Shown one piece after another: positions 53,899 through 62,176 of a stretch of DNA of 64,000 nt. Every line of letters starts with the position of its first letter. Position 1 is the first letter of the stretch. Source of the DNA: Tectiglobus sp965223355 (GTDB lineage: Bacteria > Pseudomonadota > Alphaproteobacteria > Rhizobiales > Hyphomicrobiaceae); the NCBI GenBank assembly GCA_965223355.1, contig CBDCWE010000003.1, forward strand, positions 3,720,001 through 3,784,000, read 5' to 3'. Both the position numbers and the translations under genes were made by a program. A model generated the notes under the pieces. That model was not told where the DNA came from, ran no database searches, and was given only the letters and a program-made list of their open reading frames with translations.

Positions 53899-54744
53899 AT
53901 GAAATTTGGCCAATTGCTGGCATTGTCGGTCGCCGTCGCTGCGAGTGCGCTCGCCGTCACCATATCATCCGATTATATGGCGTCCGTCAAAGTTCCACAG
54001 ATCGTGCAGGTGGCGCCGCCACAGGTCGAAATGACGAAGGTCGTCACCGCCGCGGCTATGATCGGGCATGGCCGCATCATCAAACCGTCGGATCTGAAGT
54101 TGATGGAGTGGCCGGCCAATGCGGTGCCGGACGGCGCCTTTAACAATGTCGTCGACATTTTGGGCACCGAACATGGCCGCATGGCATTGGCGCGCATCAC
54201 ACCGGGCGAGGTCATCACCGAGCGGCGCATCAGTGGTCCGAACCAACGCCCGTCGCTGGCGCTCATGCTCGGCCGCGGCATGCGCGCCATAGCTGTGCGC
54301 GTAAACGCCGTGTTGGGGGTTGGCGGATTTGTACTGCCGGGTGACCGTGTCGATCTGTTGCTCACGGAACGCGGAACGGACCAAGAGCCGGGCGCGATCC
54401 GGTCAACCGAAGTGTTGCTGCGTGACGTGCGCGTCCTCGCGATCGACCAGCAGACCGAGGATCCGGACTACAAGCCGCGCGTCGTCAGCACGGTGACGAT
54501 CGAAGTTTCGCTATCCGATGCAAAGAAAGTCGCCCATGCGACGACGCGCGGCAGTATTTCGCTGGCTTTACGCGGCGCCATCGCTCCGCGCGAGCCCAAA
54601 CCCAAGCCCGCCGAACGTCCCGCGCCCGTCAAAGTCGCACCGGTGGCCAAGACGGAAGATCCGATGCACAGGATTGTCGTGTTCCGCTCAGCCAAGCCGA
54701 CGGAGTACAAAGTTCCGAAGGTCCGCGCGAGTTTGGTGCAGTAA
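53899..54744 (+). CDS. cpaB: Flp pilus assembly protein CpaB (RcpC)
   Basis: 281 residues. An N-terminal signal anchor (residues about 5-25) is followed by a SAF domain (VVTAAAMIGHGRIIKPSDLKLMEWP) and the RcpC region (GMRAIAVRVNAVLGVGGFVLPGDRVDLLLT). A Pro/Lys-rich linker leads to a short C-terminal segment. Periplasmic component stabilising the Tad secretin. GGGAG upstream of ATG 53899. The 220-bp gap to cpaC has a 12-bp tandem repeat. Confidence 0.92.
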   Translation: MKFGQLLALSVAVAASALAVTISSDYMASVKVPQIVQVAPPQVEMTKVVTAAAMIGHGRIIKPSDLKLMEWPANAVPDGAFNNVVDILGTEHGRMALARITPGEVITERRISGPNQRPSLALMLGRGMRAIAVRVNAVLGVGGFVLPGDRVDLLLTERGTDQEPGAIRSTEVLLRDVRVLAIDQQTEDPDYKPRVVSTVTIEVSLSDAKKVAHATTRGSISLALRGAIAPREPKPKPAERPAPVKVAPVAKTEDPMHRIVVFRSAKPTEYKVPKVRASLVQ

Positions 54745-54794
54745 TTTGTGCCACGCCCGCTCGGGTTTCGACGAGCGAACGCCTCGGTGATGGC

Positions 54795-54842
54795 CATGTC
54801 CTGCACCATGTCTTCCACCATGTCCTGCACCACGTCCTGCAC
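54795..54842. repeat. 12-bp tandem repeat x 4 between cpaB and cpaC
   Basis: Units CATGTCCTGCAC with changes in units 2 and 4 (CATGTCTTCCAC, CACGTCCTGCAC). Located downstream of cpaB; function unclear. Confidence 0.8.
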
Positions 54843-55002
54843 TATCGCGCGGGCAATTGCGTTGGGACAATGACTTGCGTGTGCATAACACGATCCAGAA
54901 TAACTGTTTTTCCAATTAACGAACTATCATTGCCGTGATTCGAGCCAAGTCAGTGGCCGAGGGGTGCGTTTGCGTTGTGCTTGCAAAACACGGATTACTG
55001 CA

Positions 55003-56505
55003 ATGATTGCGTTCAGCCATACAATGTCGGCCGTCGGCCGGCCCCGGGACAGATTGTATTCGCGCAGTTGGCGCCGGGCGCTCTGCCGGGTTCTGCTTCT
55101 CACCCTGTTGCTTTTGTCAGTCGTTGCCGACGGCGCCGGTGCCGATGGCAAATGGCGTTATACAGGGTCGGGCGGGGCCTTTCGTGTCAACGCCAGCAGC
55201 GGCAATGTCGCGGTCGTCAATCACAAGTCGATCATCGTCGAATTTCGAGAGCCCTACAACAAGGCTCTGATCGCCGACGAAAAAATTGCCGATGTCCTGC
55301 CGCTGACCGATCAGTCAGTCTATGTCGTTGGCAAGAGCATCGGCTCTACCAGTCTTGCACTGCTCGATGACAAGCGCCGTGTCATTGCCGCATTGGAAGT
55401 CAACGTCACGCACGATCTGCAGGATCTTCGCGCAAAACTGCGCCGGAGCATCCCGTTTTCCCGTATCAAGGTGTCCGAGGCCAACGGCCGCCTGCTGTTG
55501 AGCGGCAACGTCGCCGACACGACCGCGGCGCAAAAGGCGCTGGCGATCGCCGAGCAGTACGCACCAAAAGCGGTTACCAATGCCCTGCAGGTGCGTGCGA
55601 CGCAGCAGGTCATGCTGGAGGTGCGCTTCGTCGAGGCCAACCGAACGGCATCGCGCGAATTGGGGTTGGGCACGCGCCTGCGCAGCAACCGGTTCAACGC
55701 CGACACCGGCGGTCTGGCCGCAGCGGCGGAAACGATCATTGCCGTTGAGCCTTTGTTGTCCGGCGCGGCGCCGTTCGGGACCATGATCGCACGCCTGCTC
55801 GACAAGGGCTTGAAGGCGGATCTCATTGTCCGCGCGTTGGAAGATCGTGGCCTGGCGCGCCGGCTTGCCGAGCCCAACCTGGTGACGATGTCGGGTGACA
55901 AGGCGAGTTTTCTGGCCGGTGGTGAATTCCCGTTCCCGGTCGATTCCGGCGACAACACCATCACGATTTCATTCAAGAAGTTCGGTGTTGCATTGGATTT
56001 CACGCCGACCGTACTGGCCGATGGCCTGATTCATCTCAAGATCGAACCGGAGGTCAGCGAACTCGACGCGGCCGGCGGGATTAGCATTAACGGCACGCAA
56101 ATCCCAGGTCTCGTCGTCCGCAAGGCGCAAACCACAGTGGAGTTGCGCAACGGCCAGAGTTTCGCCATCGCCGGCCTGCTGCAAAGTAACAACATGTCAT
56201 TGAGCGCCCAACTGCCCTGGCTTGGCAGCGTGCCGGTCCTGGGACCGCTGTTTCGCAGCGCCCGATATCAAAAGCGACAGACGGATCTGGTCATTATCGT
56301 CACCCCGCGCCTGGTGCGTGGTGCAGTCCCCGGCGAGAAGCTGTCAACCCCGCTGGACGGCTCGAAACCACCCAATGACACTGATTACTTTATGCTGAGC
56401 CGAGACGAACTTCCCGATTGGCAGGCAACGGTCAAGCGCCAGGCGCGCGGTGAGATCCGGCCCGGCCACATCATCACCCTGAGTGAACGGAGAACACTGC
56501 AATGA
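55003..56505 (+). CDS. cpaC: Flp pilus secretin CpaC (RcpA)
   Basis: About 500 residues. Signal segment (RVLLLTLLLLSVVADGAGA), N-terminal BON/secretin N-domain (PYNKALIADEKIADVLPLTDQSVYVVGKSIG), a BON-like unit, then the secretin C-domain with EANRTASRELGLG, AGGEFPFPV, GISINGTQIPGL, RNGQSFAIAGLLQ and LPWLGSVPVLGPLFRS. Forms the outer-membrane channel of the Tad pilus. Start ATG 55003 or 55024. Its stop overlaps the start of the small downstream gene (ATGA). Confidence 0.92.
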   Translation: MIAFSHTMSAVGRPRDRLYSRSWRRALCRVLLLTLLLLSVVADGAGADGKWRYTGSGGAFRVNASSGNVAVVNHKSIIVEFREPYNKALIADEKIADVLPLTDQSVYVVGKSIGSTSLALLDDKRRVIAALEVNVTHDLQDLRAKLRRSIPFSRIKVSEANGRLLLSGNVADTTAAQKALAIAEQYAPKAVTNALQVRATQQVMLEVRFVEANRTASRELGLGTRLRSNRFNADTGGLAAAAETIIAVEPLLSGAAPFGTMIARLLDKGLKADLIVRALEDRGLARRLAEPNLVTMSGDKASFLAGGEFPFPVDSGDNTITISFKKFGVALDFTPTVLADGLIHLKIEPEVSELDAAGGISINGTQIPGLVVRKAQTTVELRNGQSFAIAGLLQSNNMSLSAQLPWLGSVPVLGPLFRSARYQKRQTDLVIIVTPRLVRGAVPGEKLSTPLDGSKPPNDTDYFMLSRDELPDWQATVKRQARGEIRPGHIITLSERRTLQ

Positions 56506-56807
56506 GTGCGTTTGAACGCCCGTACCATCGCGGCATGACCAGGTGGGTTGCCTTCGGAGCGGCGAGCTTGGCGCTGCTGGCGGTCGTGTCGTGCCGCCAG
56601 TATTTGCAAAGGGCCGACACGGTCAACTTCGCCGGCGGCGAAGCGGTTGCCGCCAACAAGGCGATACAGACCATCGATCCGTGGCCTCCGGAAGCGTTCC
56701 GCCGGCATCACACGACCAGCGCCAAACGCCTTGTTGTTGGTCGCGAACATTATGACGGGGGCCCGCCCAAAAAGGGCAAGGACCTCAAGACAACAACCCA
56801 AAACTAG
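56502..56807 (+). CDS. Small lipoprotein-like protein linked to cpaC
   Basis: 101 residues. Starts within the stop of cpaC (ATGA overlap), so translationally coupled. Hydrophobic segment GAASLALLAVVSC (cysteine near residue 31, lipobox VVSC) and a conserved-looking motif GGEAVAANKAIQTIDPWPP. A similar small protein is remembered in tad loci of other alphaproteobacteria; function unknown, perhaps a secretin accessory. The TAG stop 56805-56807 is the boundary of a palindromic element. Confidence 0.72.
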   Translation: MSAFERPYHRGMTRWVAFGAASLALLAVVSCRQYLQRADTVNFAGGEAVAANKAIQTIDPWPPEAFRRHHTTSAKRLVVGREHYDGGPPKKGKDLKTTTQN

Positions 56808-56965
56808 ATCATCGTGCTTTAAGTTGGAACCGCTATTGCGGTTCCAACTTAAAGCACAAAGATGATCGCCGCTTGGCGGCGATCCTTGAGGGGCTTTCAG
56901 CCCCTCAAACACCCCGACCAGGGGATGATCCCCTGGACCTCGGACTTATTCAGAGGTTCCCCAGA
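56805..56965. repeat. Composite palindromic element: family-B half plus family-A copy 7
   Basis: Starts TA + GATCATCGTGC (56805), then the TTGGAACCGC hairpin, continuing as family A with ATCGCCGCTTGGCGGCGAT, the GAGGGGCTTTCAGCCCCTC and CAGGGGATGATCCCCTG hairpins, ending TTCAGAGGTTCCCC. A junction between the two families. Confidence 0.88.
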
Positions 56966-56982
56966 GCGTGTCGGCACGGTCG

Positions 56983-57007
56983 ACTAGCCTTTGGCGGAAA
57001 TGATCTA
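56983..57007. repeat. Short CTAG-bounded fragment at the stop of the LLM gene
   Basis: CTAGCCTTTGGCGGAAATGATCTAG: TA on both sides, with the right end (GATCATTTCCGCC on the minus strand) matching the variant arm of the family-B copy at 34.4 kb. The right CTA is the reverse-strand TAG stop of the next gene. Confidence 0.6.
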
Positions 57008-58045
57008 GGCGGCCGCTTCTGCGATGACCCGCAAGGTCTCGACGTCCTTGATGCCCATCAGCAACGAACCCACGCTGTGATCCTTGGCGGCGTCCTTCCA
57101 TGCCTGGATGCGGTCCTTGATCCGATCCGGCGGTCCGACCAGCGCGGTCTCATCGACCAGCGAGTCGGGAACGGCAGCGACGGCTTCTCTGCGATCGCCG
57201 CCGAGGAACGCATCCTGGATCTTGACGGCCGCCTCCTCATAGCCGAGCCGCTTGGTGTAGTCGTTGTAAAAGTTCTTGTTCCTTGCGCCCATGCCGCCAA
57301 TGTAGAACGCCATTTCCTGTTTGACGGCGTCGCGGCAGGCCTGCAGATCATCGCCCATCTGCACTCTCACGAACGGTGCAATGTCGAAATTGGCGAGATC
57401 CGTGCCTTTGCCGGCTTTGACCCGGCCCTCTTCGACATGCTGGCGGACAAGGCCGGTCTTCTCTGGAATCATATAGATCGGCTGCACACCATCGGCCACG
57501 GCGCCGGCGGTTCGCAGGCCAGCCGGCGCGAACGAGCCGGTGTAGATCTTGATGTCCGGGTCGGGATGCATGATGGTCTTGAGTGCCTTGCCGAGCCCGG
57601 TTGTGCCCGGTCCCGTGTTCGGGATCCGATAAAACTCACCCGCGAACTCAAGCGGCTTTTCGCGCGCGAAGATCTGCCGGATGATGGCGACGTATTCGCG
57701 TGTTCGCTTCAGTGGTTTGCCGAACACCTCGCCGTGCCAGCCCTCGATGACCTGCGGTCCGGACGGGCCGATGCCGAGGAGGAAGCGGCCGCCCGACATC
57801 GATTGTAGCGCCATGGCGGTCATTGCCGCACACGACGGTGTCCGCGCCGACATCTGCATGATGCCGGTCCCGACCTTGATTTTCGATGTCCTGGCCAGCA
57901 CCCACGCGGCCGGCGAGACGGCATCGCAGCCCCAAGCCTCGCTGGTCCATGCCGACTCATATCCGAGCCGCTCGGCTGCCAGGATCAAGTCCATGTTCGG
58001 CCCGCCAGGAGCCCCCTTATAGCCGAGCAGAATTCCCAGTTTCAT
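57005..58045 (-). CDS. LLM-class flavin- or F420-dependent oxidoreductase
   Basis: 346-residue luciferase-like TIM barrel. MKLGILLGY at the start, ESAWTSEAWG, IKVGTGIMQM, and GGRFLLGIGPSGPQVIEGWHG, the pattern of F420-dependent LLM proteins of the TIGR03559 type. Cofactor (F420 or FMN) cannot be decided from sequence alone. Start MKLGILLGYKG at 58045 with AGGAG upstream. Substrate unknown. Stop TAG coincides with the boundary of a CTAG-bounded fragment. Confidence 0.85.
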   Translation of the reverse strand: MKLGILLGYKGAPGGPNMDLILAAERLGYESAWTSEAWGCDAVSPAAWVLARTSKIKVGTGIMQMSARTPSCAAMTAMALQSMSGGRFLLGIGPSGPQVIEGWHGEVFGKPLKRTREYVAIIRQIFAREKPLEFAGEFYRIPNTGPGTTGLGKALKTIMHPDPDIKIYTGSFAPAGLRTAGAVADGVQPIYMIPEKTGLVRQHVEEGRVKAGKGTDLANFDIAPFVRVQMGDDLQACRDAVKQEMAFYIGGMGARNKNFYNDYTKRLGYEEAAVKIQDAFLGGDRREAVAAVPDSLVDETALVGPPDRIKDRIQAWKDAAKDHSVGSLLMGIKDVETLRVIAEAAA

Positions 58046-58099
58046 CACGCACTCCTGTGGTTGCGATGATCGATGGCGCGGCGCCTCCAGTGTTCTCAA

Positions 58100-58126
58100 T
58101 GCACCATTTTAGGTGATTGAGACCAC
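58100..58126. repeat. Orphan MITE end fragment
   Basis: GCACCATTTTAGGTGATTGAG followed by ACCAC, an outward-pointing copy of the 265-bp MITE terminus (one base different), abutting the TA at 58127. Remnant of a lost copy. Confidence 0.75.
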
Positions 58127-58391
58127 TAGTGGTCTGTATCACTTAAAATGGCGCATTCAGATGCGCTGCCCTGGTTCGTGAGCAGGAAGGCGTGCGCAAG
58201 CATAGCGTGTGCTATGGTGAGCACGGCTGACGCCCTCACGGGCCAGGGCAGCGCACCGGAGGCGCTCAGATTTGGCCTGATGCCGGCGTTGCGGCGGCCT
58301 TATGATGCGCCACATCACCACGGCCACCGCGCCTTGGCACAGACCAAATCTGAGCGTCTGAATACACCATTTTAAGTGATACAGACCACTA
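58127..58391. mobile_element. 265-bp MITE, copy 2, inverted relative to copy 1
   Basis: Ends GTGGTCTGTATCACTTAAAA and its complement; TA at 58127-58128 and 58390-58391. Same length as the copy at 25 kb, with the interior in the opposite orientation. The right TA is shared with an abutting family-B element. Confidence 0.9.
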
Positions 58392-58526
58392 GATCATTGT
58401 GCTCTAAGTTGGAACCGCTATTGCGGTTCCAACTTAGAGCACAAAGATGATCGCCACTTTAGAGGCGAGCAACTTTCTGCCTTTATTCGGGATCGTTCCG
58501 ATTCCGAATAAAGGCAGGTTGCTCTA
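58390..58526. repeat. Palindromic element family B, copy 5 (full, reverse orientation)
   Basis: TA + GATCATTGTGC left, GGTTGCTC + TA right. Module order reversed relative to the 31-kb copy, including a compensated pair (GCTCTAAG with CTTAGAGC). The right CTA is the TAG stop of the CoA-transferase gene. With the adjoining MITE it fills the 478-bp gap. Confidence 0.92.
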
Positions 58527-59780
58527 GACGGTGCCGGGCGATTGCACGACAGCGCCGCTGTCGCAAAGCGCGCGAACAAGTTCATCATCAACGCCGGCAC
58601 TGCGCAATACGTCAATCGAGTGCTCGCCGAGGTCGGGCCCGCGCGTGGCCGGCGGCATGGCAACGTTACTCAGAGCAAACGGAGATGCGATCGTTTGTGC
58701 CATTTCCGGGATTGACGTCGCCACGATCGCACCGGATGCCAGCACCTGTCCGTCATCGGCAAGGTCCTGCGCGCGGTTGATGACGGCAAACGCAATTCGT
58801 GCCGCTTTCAAGCGTTGGCGCCAGTCTTCGACGTCGCGGGCGGCCAGCGTCGCGGCAATCTCGGCGGCCAGCAGCGCAGAATTCTCGCGCCGCAAGGACC
58901 GGTCCCTGAACCGTTGATCGTCAAGCAAATCGCTGCGCCCGATGGCGCCGCAAAGCGTCGGCCAATCACGGTCTTCACGCACCAGGGTCAACTGCAGCCA
59001 ACGCTTGTCACGCGTTCGGTAGACATTGGACAGCGCCGCCCGCGGGCGGTCGGGCGGCGGTCGGGCGGGTTGCACAGCGCCAATCAGGGCGCCTTGCGCG
59101 ACGTTGGCGTTGGCCCAAATGCCGTTGGCCAGCAGCGAGCTCGTCACCAGGCATCCCGCCCCGGTCGTCTGCCGGTTCCATAGCGCCATCATCACCGCCA
59201 GGGCCAAGGTAATGCCGGATGAGCGATCGCCCTGTGCCGGCATTGCGACGCCCGGGTAGGCATCGTCATAGCGGGCACCGTCGAGGATGCCGGATCGTGC
59301 GAAGTAGGCATTGATATCGAATCCCATCTGATCGGCATCGGGGCCGCTTTCACCGTAACCGGTAAAGGCGCCGTAGATCAGCCGCGGATGCCCTTGCGCC
59401 ACGGTTTCATAGTCGAGCGCAAGCCGCTTGCGCGCCGCCACCGGCAGGTTCGTGATCAGGACGTCGGCACCGGCAATGACGGCGTCAAACGCCGATCGTG
59501 CCGCCGGGTCTTTCAAATCGATTGCCAGCGAACGCTTGCCGCGCGAATCGAGATGCCAAGGATAGTTGACATCGCTGTCGGGGTAGGCCGCAACGGCGCG
59601 CATCTGCCGGTTGGGATCACCGCCGGCGGGCGGTTCAACCTTGATGACGTCGGCGCCATAATCACCAAGGATCGTTGCAGCCACCGGCGCCGCAATGAAC
59701 GACGCGACATCGAGCACGCGAATACCTGCCAACGGCAACCGACCAACCGCTTCGGGCTGGACGTGATGTTGTCCACTCAC
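58524..59780 (-). CDS. CaiB/BaiF family III CoA-transferase
   Basis: 418 residues. RVLDVASFIAAPVAATILGDYGADVIKVEPPAGGDP is the CaiB N-terminus; the catalytic-type Asp is in GFDINAYFARSGI; GRLPLAGI leads the fold and GPDLGEHSIDVLR closes it. Moves CoA between carboxylic acids. Start is GTG 59780 (SGQHHVQPEAV) with GGAGACG upstream; a longer extension lacks similarity. TAG stop supplied by a palindromic element. Probably feeds acyl-CoA into the neighbouring SDR route. Confidence 0.88.
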   Translation of the reverse strand: MSGQHHVQPEAVGRLPLAGIRVLDVASFIAAPVAATILGDYGADVIKVEPPAGGDPNRQMRAVAAYPDSDVNYPWHLDSRGKRSLAIDLKDPAARSAFDAVIAGADVLITNLPVAARKRLALDYETVAQGHPRLIYGAFTGYGESGPDADQMGFDINAYFARSGILDGARYDDAYPGVAMPAQGDRSSGITLALAVMMALWNRQTTGAGCLVTSSLLANGIWANANVAQGALIGAVQPARPPPDRPRAALSNVYRTRDKRWLQLTLVREDRDWPTLCGAIGRSDLLDDQRFRDRSLRRENSALLAAEIAATLAARDVEDWRQRLKAARIAFAVINRAQDLADDGQVLASGAIVATSIPEMAQTIASPFALSNVAMPPATRGPDLGEHSIDVLRSAGVDDELVRALCDSGAVVQSPGTV

Positions 59781-59988
59781 CGGCGTCTCCGAACGTTTTT
59801 GAAGCGATGACCTTGAAGCGGCCAGGGTCACCTGTGGCGATCATGATTGGAGGAAACGCCACAGCCCGCAATCAAGCCTGTGATTGGTTCGTGGCGATCC
59901 GGCCCGTGTCGATACGTCACTGGCTCATCGATCGCCAACCGTCCGAAAATGCCGGCCAAACAAATGACAACATGATCAGAGCCCGTTC

Positions 59989-61245
59989 ATGCACGATAGC
60001 CGCCGCGCAGCTGAGGAGATGCCGACGACGATGGCGGCGTCGATGCTCGTCGTGCTCTACGCGCTGGGCTTCGCCAATATCTTTCTGCGCGGCAGTCTCG
60101 GCATCTTGGCCCCGACGCTGGCGCAAGAGCTGCAGTTGAGCCCCGCAACGCTGGCATTGGTTGCAAGCGCCTTCTTCCTCGCCTATGCGCTCATGCAAAT
60201 TCCCGGCGGCATGTTGCTCGACCGCTTCGGGGCCCGGCGCACGCTTGCGGTCTTGCTGCTGTTTACAACTGCCGGCGCCGCCGTCTTTGCACGCGCGACA
60301 AGCGCCGAGGACCTGATTGTTGGGCGCGCCCTGATGGGCATCGGCTGCGCCGGCATTTTCAGCGGCGCCTTCTTTGTCATCAACCAGTGGGTTGCGCCCG
60401 ACAAGGTGGTCATGCAGACCGGTATCCTCAACAGTTTTGCAGCAATTGGCGGGCTCTGTGCGACCGCGCCCTTAGCCGCGCTGATCTCGGTCTTTGCCTG
60501 GCGTGATTGCTTTTTCGTCTTCACCCTCGGTGTCGGGGTCCTGCTGGTTCTGGTCGCCTTCGGATTGCGCGAGCCATCCGATGTCCGCCAGCGCCAATCG
60601 GCGCGCAAGGAGCGTATCGGTGCTGTTTTTGCGGGCGTCGGGCGCGCCATTGCGCAGCCCGGCATCAAGCGGTTGCTGGTGGTCGGCATTCCGCTGTCCG
60701 TTCAAACCACGATCCTCGGGGTTTGGGGCGCCCCTTACTTGCGCGATGTTCACGGCCTCGACGAACTCGCCCGCGGCAACGTGCTGTTGGGCATGGGCGT
60801 GACCAGCGTCTTCGGCCATGCCTGTTATGGCTATCTCGCGCGCTTGCTCAATTCCATCAAGGCGGTGATCTTGGGCGGCGGCAGTATGATATTTCTGCTC
60901 ACCATGTTTCTGGTCGTCACCGAACATCCCGAAGTGTGGCAAGTTGCGATTGTATTCGCGGCGATCAGCTTCTTTGCGATGTATCCGATGATGGCCTTTG
61001 CACATGCCCGCGGCCTGGTCCCCCCGGACCTCGTCGGCCGCGGCATTGCAGCGACCAACATGGGCGTGATGTCGGCCATCGCAATCTCGCAGTTGGTGTT
61101 TGGTTGGATTCTGGGAGCGTTTCCGGTCGAACACGGGGGTGTGCCGGAAATTGCCTATCGCACCGCATTTGCGACGTTGGCGGCACTGAGCTTGCTGGCG
61201 CTGTTGATCTACGCTCCGATCAGGGACAGCAGGCCGCGCCAATGA
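59989..61245 (+). CDS. MFS transporter
   Basis: Up to 418 residues, 12 membrane segments. MFS motif LLDRFGARRTLAV after helix 2, and PGGMLLDRFG with the GLYTAFALAYALMQIP-like entry (FFLAYALMQIPGG). Resembles ACS/OPA-type or sialate-like uptake transporters. Start taken at 59989; ATG 60019 or 60031 would lose only a polar tail. Same strand as the next SDR by 31 bp, so likely an operon; the pair may take up and oxidise the same compound. Confidence 0.82.
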   Translation: MHDSRRAAEEMPTTMAASMLVVLYALGFANIFLRGSLGILAPTLAQELQLSPATLALVASAFFLAYALMQIPGGMLLDRFGARRTLAVLLLFTTAGAAVFARATSAEDLIVGRALMGIGCAGIFSGAFFVINQWVAPDKVVMQTGILNSFAAIGGLCATAPLAALISVFAWRDCFFVFTLGVGVLLVLVAFGLREPSDVRQRQSARKERIGAVFAGVGRAIAQPGIKRLLVVGIPLSVQTTILGVWGAPYLRDVHGLDELARGNVLLGMGVTSVFGHACYGYLARLLNSIKAVILGGGSMIFLLTMFLVVTEHPEVWQVAIVFAAISFFAMYPMMAFAHARGLVPPDLVGRGIAATNMGVMSAIAISQLVFGWILGAFPVEHGGVPEIAYRTAFATLAALSLLALLIYAPIRDSRPRQ

Positions 61246-61276
61246 TCTGAGCCGATATCGAAAGAGGAGGAGAGCT

Positions 61277-62176
61277 ATGAGCAGACTATGTGAAGACCGG
61301 GTTGCGATCGTCACCGGCGCCGCGCGCGGGTTGGGACGCGAACACGCGCTGACGCTCGCCCGTCACGGCGCGAAGGTGGTTGTCAATGATATCGGCGCCG
61401 AAGTCGACGGCAGTGCGGGCGATGTTTCTCTCGCCCAGAAGGTGGTCGATGAAATCAAGTCGGCCGGCGGCGAGGCCATTGTCAATGGCGATGATGTCAG
61501 CAGCTGGGACGGCGCCAAGCGCATGATCGACCAGGCGGTCTCGACCTACGGCACGCTCGATGTCGTCGTCAACAACGCCGGTATCCTGCGCGACCGCATG
61601 CTGACCAACATGTCGGAAGACGAATGGGATGGCGTCATCCAGGTCCACCTCAAGGGCACGTTCGCACCGTCCCGGCATGCGGCCGCCTATTGGCGCGAAC
61701 AGACCAAGGCCCAGGGCGGGCCGGTTGCGGGACGCATTATCAACACGTCCTCGACCTCCGGCATCTTCGGCAACATCGGCCAGACCAACTACGGCGCGGC
61801 CAAGGCCGGGATTGCCGCTTTTACGATCATCGCCGCGCGCGAACTGCGCCGTTACGGCGTAACCGTCAACGCCATTTCTCCGTCGGCCCAGACCCGCATG
61901 ACGGCAAACCTGCGTGAATACACGGACCAAGAAATCGCCGCGCGTGACCCGAAGTGGGCGGCAGCCGTGGTCACCTACCTCGCCAGCGAACAGGCACAGG
62001 ACATCACCGGCCGCGTGATCCAGGCCGGCAACGGCCGCATCGCCGTCTGCGAAGGTTGGCGCCGCGGCGCCGAGGTCGCACAAGTAGAAGATCCCGCCAC
62101 GCTTGGCCCTATGATCCGCGACATGTGCGCCAAGGTCCGCAAGAACGTCGGCATGGACGGCGAGGAACTCGACTAA
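61277..62176 (+). CDS. Short-chain dehydrogenase (hydroxyacyl-CoA dehydrogenase-like)
   Basis: 299 residues. Rossmann TGAARGLGREHALTLARHGAKVVVNDIG, NNAG, Ser in NTSSTSG and YGAAKAG. The N-terminus and length resemble the hydroxyacyl-CoA dehydrogenase domain of peroxisomal-type multifunctional enzyme and bacterial steroid/fatty-acid SDRs. GAGGAGGAG precedes ATG 61277. Its TAA stop overlaps the reverse-strand TAG of the convergent hydrolase. Confidence 0.88.
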   Translation: MSRLCEDRVAIVTGAARGLGREHALTLARHGAKVVVNDIGAEVDGSAGDVSLAQKVVDEIKSAGGEAIVNGDDVSSWDGAKRMIDQAVSTYGTLDVVVNNAGILRDRMLTNMSEDEWDGVIQVHLKGTFAPSRHAAAYWREQTKAQGGPVAGRIINTSSTSGIFGNIGQTNYGAAKAGIAAFTIIAARELRRYGVTVNAISPSAQTRMTANLREYTDQEIAARDPKWAAAVVTYLASEQAQDITGRVIQAGNGRIAVCEGWRRGAEVAQVEDPATLGPMIRDMCAKVRKNVGMDGEELD

